DNA of 64,000 bases, taken from Oscillospiraceae bacterium. Its GTDB lineage: Bacteria > Bacillota > Clostridia > Oscillospirales > Oscillospiraceae. Position numbers and translations under genes: made by a program. The notes under the pieces are model-generated. The model had not been told where the DNA came from and ran no database searches. It saw only the letters and a list, made by a program, of their open reading frames with translations. Below, in pieces: positions 9,398 to 17,543 of the stretch (positions within the stretch are counted from its first letter, which is position 1; each line of letters opens with the position of its first letter). The stretch lies in the NCBI GenBank assembly GCA_015067925.1, contig SVLN01000001.1:54585-118584 (forward strand), given 5' to 3'.

Positions 9398-11223
9398 GTT
9401 GTTTTCTCCTCTTTTGCGTGGAAATGGTCATATACTGCCCGAGCGGCATTTTTCGGCACAATGGCAGCCAATTCCTCATAAGAAGCGGCTCGAATGGCCT
9501 TGATGGATTTGAACGCTTTCATCAGATCCTGTCTGCGCTTTTCGCCCACACCGGCAATGTCCTCCAGTTCTGAATGACGCTGGCGCTTGCTGCGCAGCTC
9601 CCGGTGATAGGTAATGGCAAAGCGGTGGGTTTCCTCCTGAATCCTTCCCACAAAGGCAAACAGTGCAGGAACCGCCGAAATGGCAAACTGTTCCCCATCC
9701 GGAGAAATCAGCGCCCGGGTACGGTGACGATCGTCTTTTACCATGCCGTAAACAGGGAACGAAAGGCCCATTTCAGATAGCTCTTCCTGCACGCACTTGG
9801 CATGACGGTCGCCGCCGTCAATGAGTAGAAGGTCAGGCTTTTCATCAAAGCCCTTGTCCCCAGCTAAAAAATGTGCAAATCTGCGGTGCAGAACCTGCCG
9901 CATGGAGGCATAGTCGTCGGGGCCATCCATATCCTTCAGCTTAAAGCGCTTATAGTCCCGCTTTAAGGGCTTTGCATCCACAAACACCGTCATGGATGCA
10001 ACAATGCTGTCAGAGCCCATGTTGGAAATATCGTATGCCTCAATTCGCCGGGGCGGATTCTCCAACCCCAGGCTGCTCTGCAGCAGGGTCAGGGTTCCGG
10101 CCAGGCGTTCTTCCCGGCTGGTAACGCGCTCGGCTTCCTGCTTGGCGTTGCTCACCGCCAGATCCACAAGCTTCGCCTGGTCACCCCGCTGGGGCATGTG
10201 GATGCGCACCTTTTTCTGCAGTTCCTGCTGCAGAAGCTTTGCAAATTCATCGGCATCTTCCATCACACAGGGCAGCAGAATCAGCTTCGGCGCCGCGCGG
10301 CGCTGCAGATAATACTGCTTGACAACGGCAGAAACCGCCTCTTCCCTGCTATCGGCCACGGACAGGATCTCATAATCCTTATCCACCAGGTCGCCGTCGA
10401 GGTAATGCAGCACCACAAAGCAGGCCTTGGCCTCGGTCTGATAGTAACCAATCACATCAGTATCGGACATGCTGCCCGCCGTAACCAGCTGCCGCTGGCC
10501 CAGCGACTCAATAGATCGCAGGCGATCGCGCAGTTCCGCGGCACGCTCAAACTCCAAGTTCTCGGAGGCCTGCTGCATTTCTTCGGTAATCTCAGCGGCC
10601 AGAGCGCGATAATCGCCCTTTAGAAGCCGCTGGATCTGCTCGTAAATGGCATAGTAATCCTTTTGTAATCGGCTGAGCTGGCACCAGGCATTGCAGGCAC
10701 CCATGTGATAGTTCAGGCACGGACGGTCCTTGCCCAGATCTCTGGGAAACTTCTTGCTGCAGCCGGGCAGCTTGAAGGTCAGGCGGATGGTATCCAGCAG
10801 CTGCTGGGTCACGCCGCGGCTGCCAAAGGGGCCGTAATAGGCGGCTCCATCGTCTTTGGCATAGTTCTCCATGCGCAGCGTGGGATATTCCTCACGCATG
10901 TCCAGGCGCAGGTACGGAAAGCCCTTGTCGTCCTTGAGCAGGATATTGTACTTGGGCATGTGCCGCTTGATGAGGCTGCATTCCAGAATCAGCGCTTCAA
11001 ACTCCGAGGCAGCGGCGATCACGTCGAAGGAATCGATCATGCTCACCATCAGCCGGGTTTTGGGCGAATGAGACGCCAGATCCGCAAAATACTGACTCAC
11101 ACGATTTTTCAGTTTTTTCGCTTTGCCCACATAGATGATATTGCCGGACTTATCCTGCATCAGATACACGCCCGGTGTCATCGGCAGAGAGTGGGCTTTT
11201 TCCTTGAGTTCTTCCCGCGTCAT
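9394..11223 (-). CDS. uvrC: Excinuclease ABC subunit C
   Basis: UvrC of 609 residues using the ATG at 11223 behind GGGGAG; the 627-residue ORF adds an implausible extension through the upstream terminator. The GIY-YIG domain opens with MTPGVYLMQDKSGNIIYVGKAKKLKNRV; a UVR motif (EMQQASENLEFERAAELRDRL) lies near residues 190-215. The RNase H-like half has EAYDISNMGSDSIVASM and DLLLIDGGDRH; two C-terminal HhH segments finish it. It makes the dual incisions of nucleotide excision repair with UvrAB. It is coupled to rsmD by a 4-base overlap. Confidence 0.96.
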   Translation of the reverse strand: MTREELKEKAHSLPMTPGVYLMQDKSGNIIYVGKAKKLKNRVSQYFADLASHSPKTRLMVSMIDSFDVIAAASEFEALILECSLIKRHMPKYNILLKDDKGFPYLRLDMREEYPTLRMENYAKDDGAAYYGPFGSRGVTQQLLDTIRLTFKLPGCSKKFPRDLGKDRPCLNYHMGACNAWCQLSRLQKDYYAIYEQIQRLLKGDYRALAAEITEEMQQASENLEFERAAELRDRLRSIESLGQRQLVTAGSMSDTDVIGYYQTEAKACFVVLHYLDGDLVDKDYEILSVADSREEAVSAVVKQYYLQRRAAPKLILLPCVMEDADEFAKLLQQELQKKVRIHMPQRGDQAKLVDLAVSNAKQEAERVTSREERLAGTLTLLQSSLGLENPPRRIEAYDISNMGSDSIVASMTVFVDAKPLKRDYKRFKLKDMDGPDDYASMRQVLHRRFAHFLAGDKGFDEKPDLLLIDGGDRHAKCVQEELSEMGLSFPVYGMVKDDRHRTRALISPDGEQFAISAVPALFAFVGRIQEETHRFAITYHRELRSKRQRHSELEDIAGVGEKRRQDLMKAFKSIKAIRAASYEELAAIVPKNAARAVYDHFHAKEEKTT

Positions 11224-11232
11224 ATTCTCCCC

Positions 11233-11288
11233 ATAAAAAAGCTGCCCCATTCGCGCGGGTTTGCATACCAATCTCACGCGAACGGGGT
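11233..11288 (-). terminator. Terminator of the HPr-like gene
   Basis: On the minus strand CCCCGTTCGCG and CGCGAATGGGG form a stem with a long internal loop, followed by CAGCTTTTTTA. It begins about 15 bases after the HPr-like stop and ends just before the uvrC ribosome binding site. Confidence 0.7.
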
Positions 11289-11302
11289 CAGTTACAAATC
11301 AA

Positions 11303-11563
11303 TCAGAATACGTCAACCTGGAGCATCTGAGTGAGCTCCTCAACAGCTGCTTCTTCATCCACGCCGTCAGCAATCAGCGTGATGGTGGTGCCCTGGATCA
11401 CGCCCATAGAAAGGACGCCCAGCAGGCTCTTAGCATTGATCTTGCGATTGTCAACTTCAATCCAGATGCTGCTTCTGAACTCGTTGGCCTTCTGAATAAA
11501 GTAAGTAGCTTGCTTGTTGTGCAGGCCAGATTCGCATCTGACAACAGACTGTTTCGAGATCAT
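11303..11563 (-). CDS. HPr-family phosphocarrier protein (divergent)
   Basis: An 86-residue HPr fold starting at ATG 11563 behind AAAGGAG. His15 is kept (SGLHNKQATYF) and so is Ser46 (NAKSLLGVLSMG), but the usual HARP segment around His15 reads HNKQ, so Arg17 is Lys and Pro18 is Gln. Canonical HPr passes phosphate from enzyme I to PTS EIIs; Crh-type paralogues act with CcpA. This one could be phosphorylated at both sites, but the altered pocket suggests slower or regulatory use. It has its own strong promoter and terminator, is monocistronic, and no other PTS gene lies nearby. Confidence 0.87.
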   Translation of the reverse strand: MISKQSVVRCESGLHNKQATYFIQKANEFRSSIWIEVDNRKINAKSLLGVLSMGVIQGTTITLIADGVDEEAAVEELTQMLQVDVF

Positions 11564-11633
11564 GATGATTACTCCTTTGCCATAACGCAGTAAATTGCGC
11601 CGGATATAAGGCAGTTTTCTAACCTTATGCTCC

Positions 11634-11662
11634 ATTATAGCAACATAAATGCAAATCGTCAA
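11634..11662 (-). promoter_or_regulatory. Strong promoter of the HPr-like gene
   Basis: Minus strand TTGACG (11657-11662), 17-base spacer, TATAAT (11634-11639) with a TGC extended -10. It lies about 70 bases upstream of the start codon. Confidence 0.8.
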
Positions 11663-11682
11663 CGGCAATCTTGTTGTGATTT

Positions 11683-14055
11683 CTAACGAAATTCAGCAAT
11701 GGTAACGCCGTCTTCTCCTTCACCATATACACCAAAACGGAAACTTTTGATATTTTTGTTCTGTTTCAGATGCTGCTGCACGGCTTTGCGCAGAACACCG
11801 GTTCCCTTGCCATGGATGATACGAACCGTCTGGAGTCTGCCCAGAAGGGCGTTATCCAGGAACAAATCCAGCACCGGCAGCGCCTCATCCACCGCCATAC
11901 CGCGCAGATCCACCTCAGAGGATGCCGCCGTGGCGCGCAGCTCACGGGTGGATTTTTCGATGATCCGCTTGATCTGCTTTTGCTGTTCATCTTCCAGGAG
12001 GATCACCTCATCCTGCTTGGCCTTCACCTTCAGGATTCCGGCCTGAAGATTGAGGGTGCCATCTGCAGCAATGGACAGAACCGTTGCCTTCGTGTTGTGC
12101 TTGAGCAGCTGTACCGTATCGCCTGTCTTGATGGGGCGGCTGGGCTCGGGTCGGGCAATCTTCTCCTGACCGGCGTAGAGCTTGCTCTCGGCCTCGTTCA
12201 AGCTGCGGCGCAGCTCTGCCTGACGTTCGTTCATGCCCTGGGCATCCGCCGCATCCTTGGCCTGCTTGCGCAGGGCCTTGAGTTCGTCATAGACCTGGTT
12301 GGCCGTTCTACGGGCCTCAGCGATGATCTCCTGAGCGTCACGACGGGCAATTTCCATGGCGCGGTCGTGTTCCTTCTTGATCTCCTGGTAGTACTCGTCA
12401 GATTTCTTCTTTGTCTTTTCCACTTCCAGGCGCATCTGCTCGGCTTCAAGCTTCGCCTGCTCCATCTGCTGGCGCTGTTCATCCAGCTGGGAGAGAACTT
12501 CTTCAAAGTTCTGGTCGTTCTCGTCCACCGTGCTGCGGGCATCGTCAATGATGTCCTCCGGCAGGCCGAGTCGGCGGGAAATGGCAAAGGCGTTGGACTT
12601 TCCGGGCACGCCAATGAGCAGACGGTAGGTCGGCTGCAGAGTCTGCACATCAAACTCGCAGGAAGCGTTGGTGACGCCCTTGGTGCGGATAGCATAAACC
12701 TTGAGCTCAGCATAGTGGGTGGTGGCGGCAATGCGTGCACCCATCTTGCGGCAGAATTCAATGATGGCAATGGCCAGGGCCGCACCTTCGGCAGGATCGG
12801 TACCGGCACCCAACTCATCAAAGAGCACCAGAGAAGAAGAATCGCAGATGTTGATGATTTCGACAATATTCTTCATGTGGCTGGAGAAGGTGGAAAGGCT
12901 CTGCTCAATGGACTGCTCGTCGCCAATGTCAGCAAGCACCGTCTCATAGACGCTGATATAGCTGCCGTCATCCACCGGCAGGTGCAGGCCGCACTCCGCC
13001 ATCAGGGTCAGAAGGCCGATGGTCTTCAGGGTAACGGTCTTACCGCCCGTATTGGGGCCAGTGATGACCATGGTATCAAAATCATCGCCCAGACGCACAG
13101 AAATGGGCACAACATTCTTGCGGTCGATCAACGGATGACGCGCGCGCTTGAGCTCCAATTTGCCGTCGGTGCGGATGCCTGGCTCCATGGCCTTCATGTT
13201 GAAAGAAAGTCTCGCCTTGGCAAAAATGACGTCAAGACGGATCAGAGTCTTGTAGTCACGCTCGATGTTTTCCCGGTGGTTAGCTGCCTCCGCGGAGAGC
13301 TCCGCCAGGATGCGCTCAATCTCCTTCTGCTCCCGGATCAGCAGTTCTCGCAGAGCATTGTTGGCGTTAACCGCGGAAACAGGCTCAATGAAAAACGTGC
13401 CGCCGGAAGAAGAAACGTCATGGATCAGGCCGGGAATCTCGTTCTTATATTCGCTGCGAACAGGCACCACATAGCGGTCCGAGCGCAGGGTCACGATGGG
13501 CTCGCGCAGGTACTTGGCGTAAGCGGGATTGGTGATGATCTTCTGCAGACTGTCCTTGACCTTGGCGCTCTGGATGCGCATATGGCGGCGAATGTCCGCC
13601 AGTTCGGAGCTGGCAGCATCGGCAATCTCCTCTTCCGAGATAATGGAATGGGTAATGCGGTCCTCCAGATAGCGGTTGCCCGTCAGGTCCAGGAACAGTT
13701 CATCCAAGCAGGAGGTGGTGTTGCCATCGGCATAGGCCTTGACCAACCGGGCGCTGCGCAGCACACCGGCCACGCGCAGCAGTTCCGACGTAGTAAGGCA
13801 GCCGCCGCGGTCCGCGCGATCCAGGGAGGCGCAGATATCCTTTACATCACCAAAACTGGGCGTGCCCTTAAGGGTAATCAGATGGCAGGCCGCTGTGGTC
13901 TGGGCCTGCAGTTCACGGATATCCTCGGCGTCCGTCAGGGGCAAAAGTTTCAGACACTCGTCCTTGGCGTCGGCACTGACGGCGCAGGAAGAGAGCATCT
14001 GCAGCACTGCAGGCAGCTCAAGCGTATCCAGGGATTTTTTGTATAAAGCGTTCAT
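11683..14055 (-). CDS. mutS2: MutS2-family ATPase/endonuclease with Smr domain
   Basis: MutS2 of 790 residues, full length. Order of parts: helical lever/clamp region; ABC ATPase with Walker A VITGPNTGGKTVTLKTIG (about 330-347) and Walker B SSLVLFDELGAGTDPAEGAAL; a long KOW/coiled-coil segment rich in E, Q and K; and the Smr nuclease domain with VDLRGMAVDEALPVLD and RIIHGKGTGVLRKAV. The family resolves recombination intermediates and, as RqcU, rescues collided ribosomes. It lies 18 bases after recO, behind AAAGGAGAG, in the yqzL-recO-mutS2 unit. Confidence 0.95.
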   Translation of the reverse strand: MNALYKKSLDTLELPAVLQMLSSCAVSADAKDECLKLLPLTDAEDIRELQAQTTAACHLITLKGTPSFGDVKDICASLDRADRGGCLTTSELLRVAGVLRSARLVKAYADGNTTSCLDELFLDLTGNRYLEDRITHSIISEEEIADAASSELADIRRHMRIQSAKVKDSLQKIITNPAYAKYLREPIVTLRSDRYVVPVRSEYKNEIPGLIHDVSSSGGTFFIEPVSAVNANNALRELLIREQKEIERILAELSAEAANHRENIERDYKTLIRLDVIFAKARLSFNMKAMEPGIRTDGKLELKRARHPLIDRKNVVPISVRLGDDFDTMVITGPNTGGKTVTLKTIGLLTLMAECGLHLPVDDGSYISVYETVLADIGDEQSIEQSLSTFSSHMKNIVEIINICDSSSLVLFDELGAGTDPAEGAALAIAIIEFCRKMGARIAATTHYAELKVYAIRTKGVTNASCEFDVQTLQPTYRLLIGVPGKSNAFAISRRLGLPEDIIDDARSTVDENDQNFEEVLSQLDEQRQQMEQAKLEAEQMRLEVEKTKKKSDEYYQEIKKEHDRAMEIARRDAQEIIAEARRTANQVYDELKALRKQAKDAADAQGMNERQAELRRSLNEAESKLYAGQEKIARPEPSRPIKTGDTVQLLKHNTKATVLSIAADGTLNLQAGILKVKAKQDEVILLEDEQQKQIKRIIEKSTRELRATAASSEVDLRGMAVDEALPVLDLFLDNALLGRLQTVRIIHGKGTGVLRKAVQQHLKQNKNIKSFRFGVYGEGEDGVTIAEFR

Positions 14056-14073
14056 AGTCTCTCCTTTGAATAA

Positions 14074-14829
14074 TCAAAGTAAACTCGTAAGGGATTTATA
14101 GAAGTCCAGCGCGGAAAAGCCGCGCTCAAATTGGGTTACAAGATAAGTCTCACACACCGCGCCCAGTTCGTCCAGCACACTCTCCGAGACCTGGAAAGAA
14201 AAGATCTTGCTCTTTTCCTGCAGGCAGATAAAACGCATGGCCGAAAGGGTCCCCTGGCCGATGGGCAGGCGGATGCCGTTGTGCTCCGCGTCGGAACAAG
14301 CGGCGCATTGGATAGTGCCCAGGGAGACATTGAAGCAATTTGCCTCATCGCTTCCGCAGACGGGACAGGCCTCCAGCTGGGGATAGTAGCCCGCGTGGCA
14401 GGCAATGCGCAGTTCAAACACAGCTTTGATGAGCTTCTGGGGTTTGTTCAGCCGGCAGAGAGCGTAGAGGGCGTTGAGCGTCAGTGACAGCACCTCATCC
14501 GAGGGAGCATCTTCCTGGGATACAGCCTCGGCCACCTGCACAAAATAGGATGCCAAAGCCAGAGCGTCCAGATCCTTGCGCAGTTCGGAGAACTGGTCAA
14601 TGGGGACCGCCTCGTTGATGGTGGCAAAGCCGCGGTAGTCAAAATAAGTAAACTCCGAATAGGCCAGAAGTTGACAGGCACCCTTGAGCCTGCTGGACCG
14701 GGAGCGCACGCCCCGGGCCTTGAGGGTCATCAGGCCGTGATCCCGGGTGAGCACCGTCAGGAGTTTATCGGAATCCTTGTATTCAGTTTCCCGCAGGATC
14801 AGGCCTTCCGTCTTTAAATACATACGCAC
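14074..14829 (-). CDS. recO: DNA repair protein RecO
   Basis: RecO of 251 residues. The N-terminal OB fold begins KTEGLILRETEYKDSDKLLTVLTRDHGLMTLKARGVRS; the middle is helical; the zinc knuckle reads CPVCGSDEANCFNVSLGTIQCAAC, four cysteines as in Gram-positive RecO. It loads RecA on SSB-coated DNA with RecR. It sits 15 bases downstream of the tiny yqzL ORF, as in Bacillus. Confidence 0.95.
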   Translation of the reverse strand: MRMYLKTEGLILRETEYKDSDKLLTVLTRDHGLMTLKARGVRSRSSRLKGACQLLAYSEFTYFDYRGFATINEAVPIDQFSELRKDLDALALASYFVQVAEAVSQEDAPSDEVLSLTLNALYALCRLNKPQKLIKAVFELRIACHAGYYPQLEACPVCGSDEANCFNVSLGTIQCAACSDAEHNGIRLPIGQGTLSAMRFICLQEKSKIFSFQVSESVLDELGAVCETYLVTQFERGFSALDFYKSLTSLL

Positions 14830-14844
14830 TCCTATGTAGGTTCC

Positions 14845-14949
14845 TCAGGCAGATTGTTCCTGAGGTTTTTCTTTCTCCCGTCTGTAGAGCAGATAATACT
14901 CCGGCGCACCCGTTTCCAGAAACAACGACCAAAAGAACTCAGCATCCAT
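14845..14949 (-). CDS. yqzL: YqzL-family small protein
   Basis: A 34-residue ORF missed by the ORF track. From ATG 14949 it reads MDAEFFWSLFLETGAPEYYL and ends in a charged tail. The pattern W..F..TG..E.YLL.+ is that of YqzL, which sits directly upstream of recO in Bacillus. A strong GGAGG lies 8 bases before the ATG, and a promoter precedes it. The function of the family is unknown. The call rests on motif, position and ribosome binding site together. Confidence 0.8.
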   Translation of the reverse strand: MDAEFFWSLFLETGAPEYYLLYRREKEKPQEQSA

Positions 14950-15041
14950 GGTTCGATCCTCCGCATCGTGATCTGATGCTAGGATTCTCCCTGCTCATAA
15001 CCTCTATGCAAGGAAGATCATTCCGCGCTGCTGCTCTTTTG

Positions 15042-15070
15042 ATTATATACGATGCTTTGCGTCATTGCAA
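15042..15070 (-). promoter_or_regulatory. Promoter of yqzL-recO-mutS2
   Basis: Minus strand TTGCAA (15065-15070), 17-base spacer, TATAAT (15042-15047), just after the era terminator and about 90 bases before yqzL. The recO group is therefore transcribed separately from era. Confidence 0.75.
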
Positions 15071-15082
15071 GGCACAGAACTC

Positions 15083-15110
15083 CAAGAAAAAAGGGCGGAA
15101 ATCCGCCCTT
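15083..15110 (-). terminator. Terminator of the yqfC-era operon
   Basis: Minus strand GGGCGGATTTCCGCCC followed by TTTTTTCTT, beginning a few bases after the era stop. Confidence 0.85.
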
Positions 15111-15113
15111 TTC

Positions 15114-16004
15114 TTAATCATTGGTGTAACCAAAATTATGGATAAGGAAGTTGCTGTCTCTCCAGTTTTCCTTCACCTTGACCCAGGTCTGCAGGAAGAT
15201 CTTCGCGCCCATAAAACGCTCGCAGTCCTCGCGGGCCATGGAGCTGATCTTCTTCAGCATGGCCCCCTGCTTGCCGATGATGATACCCTTGTGGCTGGCC
15301 TTTTCGCAGTAGATGGTAGCGTCCACATCAATCACGCCGCTGTCCCGCTCGGAAAAGCGCACGATCTCCACGGCAGTACCATGGGGAATCTCCTTATCCA
15401 GACACCACAGAAGCTTTTCGCGGATGATCTCCGCAATGACCTGGCGCTCCGGCTGGTCGGAGACCATGCCGTCCGGGAACAGCTGCGGGCCTTCCTCAGC
15501 AAACTTGCAGCACTCCTCCAGAAGAGTCTGTACGCCATCGCCTTCCTTGGCAGAAATCGGAACAATGGCCTCAAAGTCATGGGCCTGGGAATATACCGCA
15601 ATCACTGCCAGAAGGGTGTCCTTCTCCACCGTGTCAATCTTGTTGATGACCAGGATCGCCGGGGCACCGGAAGATTTGATCTGCTTAATCAGTTCTTCTT
15701 CCTGGGTGCCGATGTTGGCAATGGGTTCTACCACCAGCAAAATGGCGTCCACGTCCGCCACGGACTCCTTCACAACGTCCACCATGTAGTCACCCAGGCG
15801 GGTGCGGGGCTTGTGGAAACCCGGGGTATCCATGAACACGATCTGAGTATCCTCATGGTTCCACACGCCGCAGATGCGGTTTCGGGTGGTCTGGGGTTTA
15901 TTGGAAACAATCGCAACCTTTTCGCCCACGATGGCATTGGTCAGGGTGGACTTGCCCACGTTGGGTCGGCCCGCGATGGTAATCATTGCAGATTTTGTAA
16001 TCAT
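15114..16004 (-). CDS. era: GTPase Era
   Basis: Era of 296 residues, started at ATG 16004 behind AAGGAGATACGA. G1 is AGRPNVGKSTLTNAIVG, G3 FMDTPGFHKP, G4 LVINKIDTV; the C-terminal KH domain has IGKQGAMLKKISSMAREDCERF and ends in the Era signature FLQTWVKVKENWRD. It binds the 3' end of 16S rRNA late in 30S maturation. It is last in an operon with ybeY, 10 bases upstream, a functional pairing because both act on 16S rRNA. Confidence 0.97.
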   Translation of the reverse strand: MITKSAMITIAGRPNVGKSTLTNAIVGEKVAIVSNKPQTTRNRICGVWNHEDTQIVFMDTPGFHKPRTRLGDYMVDVVKESVADVDAILLVVEPIANIGTQEEELIKQIKSSGAPAILVINKIDTVEKDTLLAVIAVYSQAHDFEAIVPISAKEGDGVQTLLEECCKFAEEGPQLFPDGMVSDQPERQVIAEIIREKLLWCLDKEIPHGTAVEIVRFSERDSGVIDVDATIYCEKASHKGIIIGKQGAMLKKISSMAREDCERFMGAKIFLQTWVKVKENWRDSNFLIHNFGYTND

Positions 16005-16014
16005 TCGTATCTCC

Positions 16015-16521
16015 TTATTTTCGCGGAAGTTCCACTTCAGCGAGAATGGCTTCTTCTCTGGCGCGCATGGCACGCTTCTGCTCGGCTTCATCCAGGTGGT
16101 CGTAACCCAGAAGATGCAGCACAGAATGCACGGTTAAGTATCCCACTTCTCTTCTCAGAGAATGGCAGTATTCTCTGGCCTGTTCCTGGGCCCGCTCCAA
16201 AGAGATGACCATATCGCCCAGAGGGACAAAGCCTGTTTCGGGGTCCTGCAGCTCTCTGACATCAAAGGGGAACTCCCCGGCAATCAGATCAAACATCGGG
16301 AAGGACAGCACATCCGTGGCCTTGTCCAGCTCGCGCATTTCGCGATTAATGGCCTGGATGCCGTTGTCGTCAGTGATCAGCACATTGACCTCACAAGGCG
16401 CCTGCACATTTTCCATCTTCAGGGCAGTGCAGATACAGGCTCTGATCTGAAGATTCAGGATCAGATTCATGGGCGCAAAACGCTCAAAACGGATGTTGAT
16501 TTTGTGATTCGTGCATTTCAT
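16015..16521 (-). CDS. ybeY: Endoribonuclease YbeY (16S rRNA maturation)
   Basis: YbeY/UPF0054 metalloprotein of 168 residues. The zinc site HSVLHLLGYDHLDEAEQKRA has the three histidines of the HxxxHxxGxxH motif; REMRELDKATDVLSFPMFD is the conserved central segment. It takes part in 16S rRNA 3'-end processing and ribosome quality control. It lies 2 bases after phoH and 10 before era. Confidence 0.96.
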   Translation of the reverse strand: MKCTNHKINIRFERFAPMNLILNLQIRACICTALKMENVQAPCEVNVLITDDNGIQAINREMRELDKATDVLSFPMFDLIAGEFPFDVRELQDPETGFVPLGDMVISLERAQEQAREYCHSLRREVGYLTVHSVLHLLGYDHLDEAEQKRAMRAREEAILAEVELPRK

Positions 16522-16523
16522 GC

Positions 16524-17543
16524 TTATTTGCCTCTTTTCTTACCCTGTGTGCTCTTCCCTACGGGTTTTGCAGGTTGTTTCTGCTTTTCCTCTGCCTGAG
16601 CCGCTTTTTCATAGGCCGCAATGATGCGCTGCACCAATACGTGGCGCACCACGTCGCTGGCGGACAGATGGCAGATGGCGATATCTTCCACACCGTCGAG
16701 GATCTTCACTGCCTCTTTCAGGCCGCTGACCTTGTCGGCAGGTAGATCGATCTGGGTCACGTCGCCGGTAATGACCACCTTGGAGTTGAAACCCATACGG
16801 GTCAGGAACATCTTCATCTGCTCACGGGTGGTATTCTGGGCCTCGTCCAGGATGATAAAGCTGTCATCCAGAGTGCGGCCACGCATATATGCCAGGGGCG
16901 CAACTTCGATGCTGCCCCGCTCCAGATACTTGGCATAGGTCTCTGCGCCCAGCATGTCGAAGAGCGCATCATACAAAGGCCGCAGATACGGATCAACCTT
17001 GTTCTGCAGGTCGCCTGGCAAAAAGCCCAGGCGCTCACCGGCTTCCACAGCAGGACGGGTCAGAATAATACGGTTGACTTGCTTGGCCCGGAATGCCGCC
17101 ACGGCCTCGGCGACTGCAAGATAGGTTTTACCGGTACCGGCCGGACCGACACCGATGGTAATGGTATTTTTCTCAATGGCTTTGAGGTACTTTGTCTGGC
17201 CCAGGGTCTTTGCCTTGATGGGCTTGCCCTTGGCGGTAACGCATACCACGTCCTTGGCCATTTCGCCAATCTGGCTGTCGCGGCCTTCGCGGACCAGACC
17301 GATCAGATAACGCACGCGCTGTTCGTCAATGGTCTCGCCCTTGGCAGCCAGGGACAGAAGGCCCTCCAGGGTGCGAACGCCATAATCGGCGCTTTCTTCA
17401 TCGCCGGTAACCTTCAGTTCCGTGCCGCGGTTTGCAATGCGTACGGAAAAGGCGTCCTCGATCAGGCGGATATTCTCATCAAAAGAACCGAACACGGAGA
17501 TCAGCTCTTCCACTCTTTCTGCATTGATCGTACGTTCTGTCAT
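16524..17543 (-). CDS. phoH: PhoH-family ATPase
   Basis: PhoH-like P-loop protein of 339 residues. An N-terminal KH-like region is followed by Walker A TIGVGPAGTGKTYLAVAEAV (about 130-150), RPAVEAGERLGFLPGDLQNKVDPYLRPLYDAL and Walker B SFIILDEAQNTT. The C-terminal 40 residues are basic and low in complexity. The family is linked to RNA metabolism and is usually beside ybeY, as here. Its start overlaps the yqfD stop by 4 bases. Cellular role beyond ATPase is inferred. Confidence 0.94.
   Translation of the reverse strand: MTERTINAERVEELISVFGSFDENIRLIEDAFSVRIANRGTELKVTGDEESADYGVRTLEGLLSLAAKGETIDEQRVRYLIGLVREGRDSQIGEMAKDVVCVTAKGKPIKAKTLGQTKYLKAIEKNTITIGVGPAGTGKTYLAVAEAVAAFRAKQVNRIILTRPAVEAGERLGFLPGDLQNKVDPYLRPLYDALFDMLGAETYAKYLERGSIEVAPLAYMRGRTLDDSFIILDEAQNTTREQMKMFLTRMGFNSKVVITGDVTQIDLPADKVSGLKEAVKILDGVEDIAICHLSASDVVRHVLVQRIIAAYEKAAQAEEKQKQPAKPVGKSTQGKKRGK

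Noticed and set aside
11770-14046. 758-codon plus-strand ORF across mutS2
   Set aside because: Shadow of mutS2, whose Walker and Smr motifs are intact on the minus strand.
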